DNA of 64,000 bases from Flavobacterium hungaricum (GTDB lineage Bacteria; Bacteroidota; Bacteroidia; Flavobacteriales; Flavobacteriaceae), in the NCBI RefSeq assembly GCF_015182285.1, contig NZ_PRDM01000003.1:310001-374000 (forward strand), in the 5' to 3' direction. The position numbers were made by a program, and so were the translations under genes. Positions 37,687-46,807 of this stretch are shown here, one piece after another; position 1 is the first letter of the stretch; every line of letters begins with the position of its first letter. The notes beneath the pieces were generated by a model. That model searched no databases, had not been told where the DNA came from, and saw only the letters and a program-made list of their open reading frames with translations.

Positions 37687-38825
37687 CAGCAGTCTATAAA
37701 TTCTTTAATAATTCGTTCGTTATCCTGACCTAGTTTTGGCGAACCTTTACCAGAAGTCAAATATTCGCCGTCAATTTTTATCGGACATCGGGTTGTTTTA
37801 TACGCATAACCATCCAGCATTTCTACTTCCTGCGTAAAATTCAATACCTTAAAACCCTCTTCTGCAAAAAGCTGCTGATAATTTAAAACTCCAGCGCACC
37901 AAATATCTGCAGGTTCCAGAATATCCAGCCAAAATTGTGTTTCCTGTGTCTGCAGATGATCGGCAAGGATATTTTTGATTTCGTCTCTAAGCGTAAATTT
38001 ATTTTCAGGAAAAGCGAGTAAAGCGTCACATTTTAAAAGTGAAGCCAAAACAGGAATTGATCCCATTGCTAAAGCTAAATACCCGTTTTTAGTTTTATAG
38101 ATTCCGTATGGAGCACCCAAATAGGCGTGCGCATTATTAGTTTTTGTTCGAACAGGTAATTCACCGCCGTCATTAAAAAAAGTAGTAATCGTTTCAAACT
38201 GAAAGTCAAAAGCAGATTCCAGCATGCTTACCTGAACTTGCGCTCCAATATTGTGAGTGGCTTTTCTGTACAAAGCGGCTAAAATTCCCTGTGCCAAATG
38301 TGCACCCGCCAGCATATCTACAATTGACAATCCCATTGGGACTGGACCGTCCTCCTGATTACCGCTCAGCCATGTCAGAGCTGTTAAAGACTGTAAAAGC
38401 AAATCTTGTCCCGGTAAATCTTTTAAATCGGGATGTTCTCCAAAACCAGAAATAGATCCGTAAATTACATTCGGATTTAAGGCTTTAACTTCATCATAAC
38501 TCAAACCAATACGTTCCATTACGCCCGGTCTGAAATTGTGCATGACAACATCGGCTTTGGCCAATAATTTTTTCAATTTTTGAAGTTCCTCAGGCTGTTT
38601 AAAATCAATGGCAAACGATTCTTTATTTCTGTTGATGGTATGAAAAACAGACGATTCGCCATTCATAATCAAGTCTGAAGTATATAAGGTTCGGCAGATG
38701 TCTCCCGTTCCAGGTTTTTCAATTTTTATAACGCGTGCGCCCAAATCGGCCAATCGTAAACTGGCTGACGGACCCGAAAGAAACTGACTGAAATCGACAA
38801 TTAAATAATCTTCTAATGGTTTCAC
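37686..38825 (-). CDS. CaiB/BaiF (type III) CoA-transferase, copy 1
   Basis: The 379-residue protein has the family core: [25 protein letters not shown] split across residues 12-36, [25 protein letters not shown] and the probable catalytic Asp at D170 ([14 protein letters not shown]). These enzymes move CoA between carboxylic acids. It is 4 nt from the second CoA-transferase. The pair are paralogues with aligned residue numbering, so they may be subunits or separate activities. Their substrate is unknown. Confidence 0.9.
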   Translation of the reverse strand: MKPLEDYLIVDFSQFLSGPSASLRLADLGARVIKIEKPGTGDICRTLYTSDLIMNGESSVFHTINRNKESFAIDFKQPEELQKLKKLLAKADVVMHNFRPGVMERIGLSYDEVKALNPNVIYGSISGFGEHPDLKDLPGQDLLLQSLTALTWLSGNQEDGPVPMGLSIVDMLAGAHLAQGILAALYRKATHNIGAQVQVSMLESAFDFQFETITTFFNDGGELPVRTKTNNAHAYLGAPYGIYKTKNGYLALAMGSIPVLASLLKCDALLAFPENKFTLRDEIKNILADHLQTQETQFWLDILEPADIWCAGVLNYQQLFAEEGFKVLNFTQEVEMLDGYAYKTTRCPIKIDGEYLTSGKGSPKLGQDNERIIKEFIDC

Positions 38826-38829
38826 TTTC

Positions 38830-39975
38830 TTATTCGTTTAAAAATTGTTCGTGTATATTTAAATTATCCTGACCCACTTTTGGCGCTGCTTTTTCACTTA
38901 ACAGAATTTCACCGTCTAATTGAATCGGGCTTCTGGTTGTAACCAAAGTTTCGCCTTCGGTATTTTTTACGGTCTGTTTCAGTTTTAATTCTGCAACAAA
39001 CGGCTGCTGATCCAATTCTTCGTAATTGAAAACTTTACCGCACCAAATACCTTCTTTCTGTAATTTTTCAATCCAATAATCAGAAGTTTGGGTTTCGATT
39101 TTTTCGCTTAAAATTGTTCTAATTTCATCGCGTTTTTCAAACCACAAATTTTTATCAGCGTATTGACTTAAATCTAAACCTAGTGTTTTTCCAATAAAAA
39201 TCAGATCTCCCATAGCCAGTGACAAATAACCGTCCTGGGTTTGATAAACACCGTACGGAGCGCTCAAGAAAGCATGTGCGCTTCCTTTGATATCACCTCT
39301 TTCAGGCAGTTGTCCGCCGTCGTTTAAGAAAGAAGTAATCGCTTCAAACTGCACATCCAGAATAGATTCTAATAAACTTACTTCTACCAAAACGCCTTTT
39401 TTGGTTTTGGCTCTTTTTAAAAGTGCAGCCAAAATTCCCTGTACAAAATGGTTCCCGCACATTAAATCGGCTGCAGCCAAGCCAAAAGGAACAGGTTCTT
39501 GGCTTTTTCGACCGCTCAGCCAGCTTAAACCCGAAAGGGATTGCAATAATAAATCTTGTCCCGGTTTTTTCGCCCACGGACCTTCATTGCCGTACCCGGT
39601 TATGGTTCCGTAAATAATCTGCGGATTAATGGCTAAAGAATTTTCAAAATCCAAACCGATTTTTTCCATCACGCCCGGTCTGAAATTATGGGTCATAATG
39701 TCCGCTTTTTCGATTAGTTTTTTAATTAAAACCAAATCATCCGGATTTTTTAAATCGGCAGCAAAAGATTCTTTATTTCTATTTATGGTATGAAAAAGCA
39801 GACTGCTGTCGTCTACAAACAAATCTTTGATGCTCAGTTGTCTGCAGGCTTCTCCTTTTACAGGACGCTCGATTTTGATCACGCGCGCACCCAGATCAGC
39901 AAGTTTTAAACCAGCTGACGGGCCTGCGAGAAACTGGCAGAATTCAAGGACAATTAATCCTTCTAAAGGTCTCAT
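38830..39975 (-). CDS. CaiB/BaiF (type III) CoA-transferase, copy 2
   Basis: The 381-residue paralogue of the neighbouring gene has the same motifs ([43 protein letters not shown]). The catalytic Asp is conserved at D170 ([14 protein letters not shown]). Its ATG overlaps the stop of the upstream SBP-like gene as ATGA, which implies translational coupling. Both copies appear catalytically intact. Confidence 0.9.
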   Translation of the reverse strand: MRPLEGLIVLEFCQFLAGPSAGLKLADLGARVIKIERPVKGEACRQLSIKDLFVDDSSLLFHTINRNKESFAADLKNPDDLVLIKKLIEKADIMTHNFRPGVMEKIGLDFENSLAINPQIIYGTITGYGNEGPWAKKPGQDLLLQSLSGLSWLSGRKSQEPVPFGLAAADLMCGNHFVQGILAALLKRAKTKKGVLVEVSLLESILDVQFEAITSFLNDGGQLPERGDIKGSAHAFLSAPYGVYQTQDGYLSLAMGDLIFIGKTLGLDLSQYADKNLWFEKRDEIRTILSEKIETQTSDYWIEKLQKEGIWCGKVFNYEELDQQPFVAELKLKQTVKNTEGETLVTTRSPIQLDGEILLSEKAAPKVGQDNLNIHEQFLNE

Positions 39976-41120
39976 ATGGTCTGAATTTTTAGAGATTCTG
40001 CATAAAGCGCATTCAGTTCTTCTAAAACTTTATCTTCATCCCCGCCGTACATTAAATAGTTGCGGACTACATCACCGGCATGATCTTGAAAATACATATG
40101 GCCATAATATCTCGGACGTAAAAATGCACGCTGTAAGGCTGGTAAAGTATTCTTGAAATAATCGTGTGTGAGTTCATTCAATCGGTCGCTTTTCCAAGCT
40201 TCTAAATGTCCCGGCTGACCGCCGTTGTCGGTGTATAAATTCTGTTGTATCTCAGAAGAGCCTGTAAAATCGGCATAACGAATCGCTTCGCCAATATGTT
40301 CACTGAAAGAGGAAACAGCCAGACCAGTCCCGCCCAAAGAAGAAATCATAGGTTTGTCATCCAAACTTACTAAATCAAAAAAGTGCAGCAGATTTTTACT
40401 ATAACCCGCTCTGGAATAATTCGAATATCCGTAAGCAAAAGGGCAGTAGGCAATTTCATCAGTATTTACCATTGCCTCATAAACTTGAATTGGATTTCGG
40501 TTAAAGTTTACAGGATCAATTAATTGCGCTAATTCGCGAAACATTAAAAGGGCTTTTTTTCCTGTAATTTCAGAAATTACTTTTTCTTCAGAAAGAAAAG
40601 GAGCTTCGCCCAAACTGCAGCAATACATATAAAAACTCATTAGAACGTCTACAGGAATTCCGGCAAAAGCAACCAATCCTTTTTTGGCCAATTCTAATAA
40701 ATCCTGGTAAGTAGCAGGCACTTCTAAGTTGTTTTTTTCTAAAAGATCCAGTCTCGCAGAGGCCACAGGAGTTGCCGCATCTATAGGAAGCGCCCATAAT
40801 TTATGATGGAAAACATAACTTCCGTAAGATTTTCCAACCGTATTATGTTCTTGATCTTTAATATATTCGTTCGATAAATAATCAGACAAAGGCAGGATTG
40901 CTTTGGTCTGTGCGCCAAATCCTGTCCAAGGATGATCAATTACCAATAAGTCAAATCTTTTGGCCAGATCTTCAATTGAAGCATCGGCAAATTCTTGTAA
41001 ACTTCTTTTTTCCCACGAAATTTCAATTTCAGGATGTAACTCTGTAAAACGCTGTGATGTGGCCACCATTGGAAGCAGACCTCTCGTGTGATTCCAAGTT
41101 ATACCTTTAAGTTTTATCAT
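39972..41120 (-). CDS. Solute-binding-protein-fold protein without signal peptide (copy 2), first gene of operon
   Basis: The 382-residue protein resembles family 1 solute-binding proteins: ITWNHTRGLLPMVATSQRF, HPEIEISWEKRSLQEFAD, FDLLVIDHPWTGFG, SSLGGTGLAVSSFSEH. The N-terminus MIKLKGITWNHTRG is not a secretion signal, and an in-frame TAA lies two codons upstream of the ATG. It overlaps the next gene by 4 nt (ATGA). It is more distantly related to copy 1 than the two CoA-transferases are to each other. A cytoplasmic binding or regulatory role is inferred; it may also be a divergent enzyme-associated subunit. Confidence 0.78.
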   Translation of the reverse strand: MIKLKGITWNHTRGLLPMVATSQRFTELHPEIEISWEKRSLQEFADASIEDLAKRFDLLVIDHPWTGFGAQTKAILPLSDYLSNEYIKDQEHNTVGKSYGSYVFHHKLWALPIDAATPVASARLDLLEKNNLEVPATYQDLLELAKKGLVAFAGIPVDVLMSFYMYCCSLGEAPFLSEEKVISEITGKKALLMFRELAQLIDPVNFNRNPIQVYEAMVNTDEIAYCPFAYGYSNYSRAGYSKNLLHFFDLVSLDDKPMISSLGGTGLAVSSFSEHIGEAIRYADFTGSSEIQQNLYTDNGGQPGHLEAWKSDRLNELTHDYFKNTLPALQRAFLRPRYYGHMYFQDHAGDVVRNYLMYGGDEDKVLEELNALYAESLKIQTI

Positions 41121-41483
41121 TGTTTATAGGATTTATTTTGGTAGTAGTGTAAGTTAAAAAAAATAAATGTAAAAAATACAATTACAAAAATATAAATAAG
41201 ATTCAAATTCACAAGAGATACTGTATTTATTAAGATACTTTTTTGAATATATCGAATATTTACAAAGTTATTTATACAAATCAGTCTAAAAATGTGATAA
41301 TAATCGAATCGATAATCATTTGTAATGAAACATGGAAAAATATATCGCGATTATTAATTTTTAAAAAGTATTTTTGTAATTGTATTTTTTACATTTATTA
41401 TTTTAGCTCGTTATTTAACGGCTGGAAATCGAAAGAATAAAATTAAGAAAAAGAAGTATTTATAATAAAAGAAAACAAAACAG
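41121..41483. promoter_or_regulatory. Divergent promoter region of the sugar/CoA cluster with 31-bp perfect inverted repeat
   Basis: Two arms at 41162-41192 and 41369-41399 are exact reverse complements over all 31 positions. Each arm holds TGTAAAAAATACA, itself a TGTA-N5-TACA dyad, followed by ATTACA. The left arm lies 42 nt from the start of the SBP-like operon and the right arm 85 nt from the alcohol dehydrogenase start. A semi-palindromic AATCGAATCGATAATC segment is near 41303-41318 in the middle. This layout suggests paired operators that control both directions, perhaps with DNA looping. The regulator is not identified. Confidence 0.7.
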
Positions 41484-42497
41484 ATGAAATATATTGTTTG
41501 CGAAAAACCACAAGAATTTCTATTAAAAGAAACTGCTGTACCAGAACCAAAAGAAGGAGAAGTTTTATTGAAAATAAAAAGAATTGGAATCTGCGGTACA
41601 GACATTCACGCTTTTGGCGGAACACAGCCTTATTTTGAATATCCAAGAATTTTGGGTCACGAACTGGCTGCTGAATATGTAAAAGGAAATGCAGCAGGTT
41701 TTAATCCAGGAGATAAAGTAACTTTTATTCCCTATTTTAATTGTGGTAAATGTGTGGCCTGCAGAAACGGATTGACAAACTGCTGTGTAAATATTAAAGT
41801 TTTTGGTGTTCATATTGACGGCGGTATGGCAGAATATGTAGCGATTCCAGAACAATATTTACTGCACGGTCAAGGTCTGGATTATGATGAACTGGCTTTG
41901 GTAGAACCTTTAGCAATTGCAGCACACGGCGTACGCAGAGCCGCTGTTAAGCCAACGGACACGGTTTTGGTGATGGGCGCTGGACCAATCGGAATTGGAT
42001 TGATTCAATTTGCTAAAATCGCTGGCGCAAAAGTGATCGTAATGGATATTAACGATTACCGATTAAATTTCTGTAAAACAGAATTGAATGCAGACGAAAC
42101 CATCAATCCGTTAAACGATGACGTTGCGGCCAAATTGGCTGAATTGACCAATGGTGATATGGCAAATGTAGTAATTGATGCAACTGGAAATCAGAAAGTA
42201 ATGAACAGTGCTTTCAATTATATTTCGCACGGCGGACGATTTGTTTTAGTCGGACTTCAAAAAGGCGAATTGAGTTTCAGCCATCCAGATTTCCACAAAA
42301 GAGAATCGACTTTAATGAGCAGCAGAAATGCTACTATTGAAGATTTTGAATATGTAATGAAATGCTTGAAAGAAGGCAAAATAGACCCTAAAAAATACAT
42401 TACGCACAGAACGAGTTTCTCAGAAATGATTACTGATTTCGGACAATTAATTGATCCGAAGAATAATGTAATTAAAGCGTTAATTGAAATTGATTAA
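41484..42497 (+). CDS. Zinc-dependent alcohol/sugar-acid dehydrogenase (MDR family)
   Basis: The 337-residue protein has the medium-chain dehydrogenase layout. The catalytic zinc ligands lie in GICGTDIHAF (C37) and ILGHE (H59, E60), and the structural zinc site is CGKCVACRNGLTNCC. The Rossmann part is VLVMGAGPIGIGLIQFA. The branch resembles RspB/L-galactonate- or sorbitol-type dehydrogenases. In fucose-type loci such a gene may oxidise 2-keto-3-deoxy-L-fuconate or a related sugar acid; this is inference. It is the first gene of the right arm. Confidence 0.87.
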   Translation: MKYIVCEKPQEFLLKETAVPEPKEGEVLLKIKRIGICGTDIHAFGGTQPYFEYPRILGHELAAEYVKGNAAGFNPGDKVTFIPYFNCGKCVACRNGLTNCCVNIKVFGVHIDGGMAEYVAIPEQYLLHGQGLDYDELALVEPLAIAAHGVRRAAVKPTDTVLVMGAGPIGIGLIQFAKIAGAKVIVMDINDYRLNFCKTELNADETINPLNDDVAAKLAELTNGDMANVVIDATGNQKVMNSAFNYISHGGRFVLVGLQKGELSFSHPDFHKRESTLMSSRNATIEDFEYVMKCLKEGKIDPKKYITHRTSFSEMITDFGQLIDPKNNVIKALIEID

Positions 42498-42738
42498 TTT
42501 GTGAAAAGTAAAATGTAAAAAAGTAAAATGTAAAAAAGTAAAATGTAAAAAAGTAAAAAGTGAAAAAGTGAAATGTAAAATGTGAAAAGTAATATGTGAA
42601 AATGCAATTTTCATTGTAAAAACACAAATCGCCCTGATTTTAAATTTCACTTTTCACATTTTACATTTCACAAATCACTTTTCACAAATCACTTTTCACA
42701 AAAGACACATTTTACAAATCACATCTAACACAAAAGAA
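42498..42738. repeat. Low-complexity inverted repeat (AAAGTAAAATGT / ACATTTTAC...)
   Basis: Head-to-tail AAAAAGTAAAATGTA units (about 42503-42600) are followed, after a short AT-rich gap, by the complementary TTTTCACATTTTACATTTCAC units (about 42648-42715). RNA of this gap could fold into a long hairpin. It lies between two genes of the same probable operon and might affect mRNA stability or end transcription. Confidence 0.6.
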
Positions 42739-43536
42739 ATGGATTTAAACTTAAAAAATAAAATAGTTGTTGTTTCTGGTTCGGCTGGAAAAGAAGGCAG
42801 CATTGGCGAAACCATAATCAACAGATTGGCAGACGAGGGCGCGATTCCGGTTTTGGTCGATAGAAATGCAAGAGGTTTTGCTTACGCGGAAAAACTGCAG
42901 CAAAAAGGTATCGATTCGTTGTTTGTACAGACAGATGTTACTGATCCTGTTGAAATGGAAAATGCAGTAAAAACAATTGCTGCAAAATACGGAAGAATCG
43001 ATGCGATAATCAATAATGTCGGCGTTAACGATGGTGCTGGTTTAGAATCAAGCTACGAAGATTTTATGAATTCATTGAAATTGAACGTAGTAAGTTATTT
43101 TTTATTGGCTAAATATGCGCTTCCGTATTTGAAAGAGTCCAAAGGAAATATCTTAAATATTGGTTCAAAAGTAGCTTTAACAGGTCAGGGCGGTACTTCT
43201 GGTTACGCTGCCGCGAAAGGCGGAGTTTTGGGACTTACCAGAGAATGGGCAGTAGATTTGATTCAATACGGAATTCGTTCTAATGCGATTATTATTGCCG
43301 AAAGCTACACGCCGGCATACGAAGACTGGATAAAAACATTAGAAGACGGTGAATCGGTTTTAAAGAAAATCAACAAAAGCATTCCGTTTGAAAACCGAAT
43401 GACCAAAACAGTAGAAATTGCCGATACGGCTCTTTTCATCATTTCAGAAAAATCGTCTCATACTACTGGACAATTTGTTTTTGTGGATGGAGGTTACGTA
43501 CATTTAGACCGCGCATTAATCAGCGATGTTAATTAA
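42739..43536 (+). CDS. SDR-family sugar dehydrogenase (L-fucose dehydrogenase-like)
   Basis: The 265-residue classical SDR has a glycine-rich cofactor loop (SGSAGKEGSIGE) and NNVG at about 92-95. The catalytic triad is S143, Y156 and K160 (IGSKVALTGQGGTSGYAAAKGG), and the tail is FVDGGYVHLDRAL. The neighbouring lactonase 6 nt downstream makes oxidation of a free aldose to its lactone likely. In Xanthomonas an SDR performs this step on L-fucose. Substrate identity here is inference. Confidence 0.85.
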   Translation: MDLNLKNKIVVVSGSAGKEGSIGETIINRLADEGAIPVLVDRNARGFAYAEKLQQKGIDSLFVQTDVTDPVEMENAVKTIAAKYGRIDAIINNVGVNDGAGLESSYEDFMNSLKLNVVSYFLLAKYALPYLKESKGNILNIGSKVALTGQGGTSGYAAAKGGVLGLTREWAVDLIQYGIRSNAIIIAESYTPAYEDWIKTLEDGESVLKKINKSIPFENRMTKTVEIADTALFIISEKSSHTTGQFVFVDGGYVHLDRALISDVN

Positions 43537-43542
43537 GAAATT

Positions 43543-44373
43543 ATGAGTAAAAGAATAGATTCGCACCAGCATTTTTGGAAGTTTGATCCCGTTCGCGACA
43601 GCTGGATTGACGAAAGTATGAGCAACATTCAGCGGGATTTTCTACCAGAAGATTTAGAGCCGTTATTAAGCGAAAATCAATTTGAAGGCTGTGTGGCAGT
43701 TCAAGCCAGTCAGTCTGAAGAGGAAACGCATTTTTTATTGGATTTGGCTTCAAAAAATGATTTCATAAAAGGCGTTGTCGGCTGGGTAGATTTACGAAAT
43801 GAAAATATCGATGAGCGTTTGAAATTCTTTTCAGATCAAAAAAAGCTGAAAGGTTTTAGACATGTCGTGCAGGGCGAACCAGATGATTTTATGTATGGAG
43901 AAGCTTTTAGAAGAGGAATCGCAGCTTTAAAACCATTCAATTATACTTACGATATATTGATCTTCGAACGCCAATTGCCGGCAGCTCTAAGTCTGGTGAA
44001 AGATTTTCCAAACCAAAAGTTTGTAATCGATCATATAGCAAAGCCAAATATCAAATCAGAAACTATTTATTCTTGGAAAAGCGGCATCGAAGAAATTGCA
44101 AAATACGATAATGTATGGTGTAAAATCTCAGGAATGGTCACCGAAGCAGACTGGAAAAACTGGAAACCAGAAGATTTGAAACCGTATTTGGATGTTATTT
44201 TTGAAAATTTTCCGATCGATAAATTAATGTACGGTTCCGATTGGCCGGTTTTAAACGTGGCTTCGGATTATAACGAGGTTGTAAAAACTTTGGAAGATTA
44301 TATTTCGAAGTTTTCAATTGAAGACCAGAATAAAGTTTGGTTTGAGAATGCGAATGGGTTTTATGAGTTATGA
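43543..44373 (+). CDS. Amidohydrolase-superfamily L-fuconolactonase-like protein
   Basis: The 276-residue TIM-barrel hydrolase of the COG3618 group has SHQHFWKF near the start, KGFRHVVQGEPDDF, FVIDHIAKP, WCKISGMVTEA and YGSDWPV. This family includes the L-fucono-1,5-lactonase of the non-phosphorylating fucose pathway and related sugar lactonases. The gene follows the SDR by 6 nt, giving dehydrogenase plus lactonase in sequence. It is predicted cytoplasmic. Confidence 0.87.
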   Translation: MSKRIDSHQHFWKFDPVRDSWIDESMSNIQRDFLPEDLEPLLSENQFEGCVAVQASQSEEETHFLLDLASKNDFIKGVVGWVDLRNENIDERLKFFSDQKKLKGFRHVVQGEPDDFMYGEAFRRGIAALKPFNYTYDILIFERQLPAALSLVKDFPNQKFVIDHIAKPNIKSETIYSWKSGIEEIAKYDNVWCKISGMVTEADWKNWKPEDLKPYLDVIFENFPIDKLMYGSDWPVLNVASDYNEVVKTLEDYISKFSIEDQNKVWFENANGFYEL

Positions 44374-44405
44374 GTGCAATGAAAGCTACTATATTTGACG
44401 CATAT

Positions 44406-44504
44406 TGTCATTTCGACGAAGGAGAAATCTTCGTAAGTAGCTCGACAATCAAAGTAAATCTTTGCGGAGTTTCTTACGAAGATTTCTCCTTCGTCGAAAT
44501 GACA
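44406..44504. repeat. Dispersed inverted repeat (TGTCATTTCGACGAAGG-type), copy 1
   Basis: The outer arms TGTCATTTCGACGAAGGAGA and their exact reverse complement end a 99-bp element. The internal part pairs further (AAATCTTCGTAAG with TTACGAAGATTT). Related copies are at 59345-59454 and 61922-62121. The element lies just after the lactonase gene and gives rise to a spurious reading frame. Confidence 0.8.
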
Positions 44505-44520
44505 AATCAGACGCAAAAAA

Positions 44521-44555
44521 AAAAGAGGATATTCATGTTGAACATCCTCTTTTCT
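44521..44555. terminator. Terminator between convergent lactonase and GH28 genes
   Basis: AAAGAGGAT ATTCATGTTGAAC ATCCTCTTTT stem-loop with a T-rich tail, lying between the repeat element and the end of the GH28 gene. Confidence 0.7.
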
Positions 44556-44614
44556 ATTTTATAAAAGAGCTAACCTTTTACATTTAACCTTTTACATTTA
44601 ACCTTTTACAGAAA

Positions 44615-46291
44615 TTAAAACTTAACGGCTTTCTTAGGAACATCCTTTCCAATTGTAGTAGTTTTCGATAAATTAGAACCGCTCAAATCAATATTTTTAC
44701 TCACCTGACCGTTGATTGTAATCGTGTTAGAAGAACCAGAATTAAACTCGATGTTTTTCAAGGAAAGGTTTTGCGTATTGTAAATTTCAAATGCATTTTT
44801 AGCCTCAATATCCAATTGTGCATTGCTGATTTTGATTCCGTTAGCATCAATTATAGAAAAACCTTTTTGAGATTTTGCAATAAGGTTTGAAATTTCAATA
44901 TTCTCTAAATTCATTTCAGGAAGCCCTTGCAGGAATACCGCTTGCTGAGCGCCTTTAATCGTAATATTTTTGATTACAATATTTTTAAACTGTGGGGTTT
45001 CTTCATTTACAGGAACCGCTTTAGTACTTACGGTATTACCGCCTTCGGCCAGCGTTTCAGCGATCGATTTTCCTCCATAGTACAAATCAAAAGAAATTGC
45101 CTGAGACGGAATATCGGTCATAAAAACATCAGAAATATAAATATTTTCTACCACACCGCCGCGTCCGCGAGTACTTTTGAAACGCAGTCCGACATCAGTT
45201 CCCATAAAAGTACAGTTCGAAACATGCAGGTTTTTTACACCGCCCGACATTTCGCTACCCACCGTTACACCGCCGTGTCCGTGATAGACAATATTGTTTT
45301 TTACAATGATATTTTCGCAAGGAACACCACGATCGCGTCCGTCTTTATCTTTTCCAGATTTAATGCAGATAGCATCGTCACCAACATCAAAACTAGAGTT
45401 TTCGATGATTACATTTTTACACGATTCCACATCCAATCCGTCACCGTTTTGAGAGAACCACGGATTTCTAACCGTTATGTTTCGAACAATTAAATCCTCA
45501 ATCATTAATGGGTGAATATTCCAAGCTGGTGAATTTTGAAAAACAGGTCCGTCAAAAAGCACTCTTTTACTATTCTGAATACTTACCAAAACTGGACGCA
45601 GAAAATCATGAATCGCTTCAAAATCTTCTTTTGTTTTAAGGTCATGTCGAATGTTTTGATCAGCGCCATTAGCCCCTTTTAAATATTGCTCAGAAGGATA
45701 CCAGCTGTCTTTCTTTTCGTTTAAAACCCCGCCAGAAGCCACAAAACTTTTCCATTGATCATTGGTCAATTTACTTTTTTTAACTTGTCTCCACGCTTCG
45801 CCGGAACCGTCCCAAACTCCACTTCCGGTAAAAGCTATATTTTCTAAGTTTTTACCATAAATAGGAGAGATACAGCGCCAGGTATTTAAACCTTCAAAAC
45901 TAGTTTCAATAATTGGGTATAAAGATTTGTCTGTAGAAAATTTGATTAAAGCGCCTGTTTCGGCATGCAGTTCAATATTACTTTTTAAAATGATTGGACC
46001 CGTTAACCAGATTCCAGGCGGAATAATTAATTTGCCGCCGCCTTTTTTAGAAAGCGCATTAATAGCATCTTCAAAAGCTTTCGTATTCAATACATAACCG
46101 CCGTTGACTGCTCCAAAATCCTTTAAATTCACCACATTATTTGGAATAACGGGTTCGTTTACTTTTGGCATTTTAAACTCGATATTCTTATAAGTATCGT
46201 AAGCAGCGTTTTGGGCAATTAGATTTTTAGAACCACAGCATAAAATAAATGCCAGTGCTAAAGTGAAAAAATGTTGTCGGTTGGTTTTCAT
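44615..46291 (-). CDS. Secreted GH28 polygalacturonase-type glycoside hydrolase
   Basis: A signal peptide (ending SKNLIAQ, about residue 27) precedes a right-handed beta-helix with GH28 motifs: NGDGLDVESCKNV, FDVGDDAICIKSG (catalytic Asp residues), GHGGVTVGSEMSGG and LRFKSTRGRGG. GH28 enzymes cleave galacturonic acid linkages in pectin (endo-, exo- or rhamnogalacturonan hydrolases). No T9SS tail is present, so a periplasmic location is likely. It converges on the lactonase gene and is preceded by a LacI-type palindrome. Confidence 0.92.
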   Translation of the reverse strand: MKTNRQHFFTLALAFILCCGSKNLIAQNAAYDTYKNIEFKMPKVNEPVIPNNVVNLKDFGAVNGGYVLNTKAFEDAINALSKKGGGKLIIPPGIWLTGPIILKSNIELHAETGALIKFSTDKSLYPIIETSFEGLNTWRCISPIYGKNLENIAFTGSGVWDGSGEAWRQVKKSKLTNDQWKSFVASGGVLNEKKDSWYPSEQYLKGANGADQNIRHDLKTKEDFEAIHDFLRPVLVSIQNSKRVLFDGPVFQNSPAWNIHPLMIEDLIVRNITVRNPWFSQNGDGLDVESCKNVIIENSSFDVGDDAICIKSGKDKDGRDRGVPCENIIVKNNIVYHGHGGVTVGSEMSGGVKNLHVSNCTFMGTDVGLRFKSTRGRGGVVENIYISDVFMTDIPSQAISFDLYYGGKSIAETLAEGGNTVSTKAVPVNEETPQFKNIVIKNITIKGAQQAVFLQGLPEMNLENIEISNLIAKSQKGFSIIDANGIKISNAQLDIEAKNAFEIYNTQNLSLKNIEFNSGSSNTITINGQVSKNIDLSGSNLSKTTTIGKDVPKKAVKF

Positions 46292-46807
46292 TGTTAGTAA
46301 TTTTTGGATGTTATTTTTATAGATGTGAAAATTATTTTACACATAAATAATAATAGTAAAATGTAATCGATTACACAAATCTATTAAAAAAAGTTTAATG
46401 TTCGCCGCGAATTACACGAATTGCACTAATTTTTCTTTCTATAGTAGTTAATACTATTGATATGAATTGCCTCCAGCTTTAACTACTGGTTATATTTTAC
46501 ACCTTTCTAGGCTTTAGCCAAACTTCAAAATTTGGCTAAAACCTTTACTCTTTACATTATAAACCTCCATCTAAAGCAGAGGCAATCGAAGTTAATGAAA
46601 TAAAAAATTTAGTGCAATTCGTGTAATTCGTGGCTAAACCAAAAACTACAAACAGGAGGGTACAGGATACATATAACTTTATGTTCAAGTAAATTGGACG
46701 AATTATTTGGTAAAAAGTGTTAAAAATACATTTATTTGTAGATTATATATGCTTAAAATTGACTGCCCAATAATTTTTTACCCAGAAAAAAATCAAAATA
46801 TTAAATA
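46292..46807. other. Divergent intergenic region with operator-like palindrome and repeats
   Basis: The region separates GH28 (minus) and GH141-like (plus) genes. It holds the palindrome at 46362-46375. An inverted-repeat element has outer arms ACGAATTGCACTAA near 46417-46430 and TTAGTGCAATTCGTGTAATT near 46610-46629, with a degenerate GCCTCCAGC/GGCTTTAGCC element between them. It should also hold the GH141-like promoter near its right end. No gene is visible. Confidence 0.6.
46362..46375. promoter_or_regulatory. LacI-type operator-like palindrome upstream of GH28
   Basis: TGTAATCGATTACA is a perfect 14-bp palindrome with a central CG, which is the usual outline of LacI-family operators. It is 71 nt upstream of the GH28 start. 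No LacI gene is in the window. Confidence 0.5.

Noticed and set aside
33304..41120. ABC sugar transporter operon
   Set aside because: Solute-binding-fold proteins are present but lack signal peptides, and no permease or ATPase genes are nearby.
44370..44564. 64-aa plus-strand reading frame overlapping the lactonase stop
   Set aside because: Its codons run through the dispersed inverted repeat at 44406-44504 and have no family resemblance.
44927..45493. 188-aa plus-strand reading frame
   Set aside because: It is wholly antisense to the clear GH28 gene and lacks any domain.
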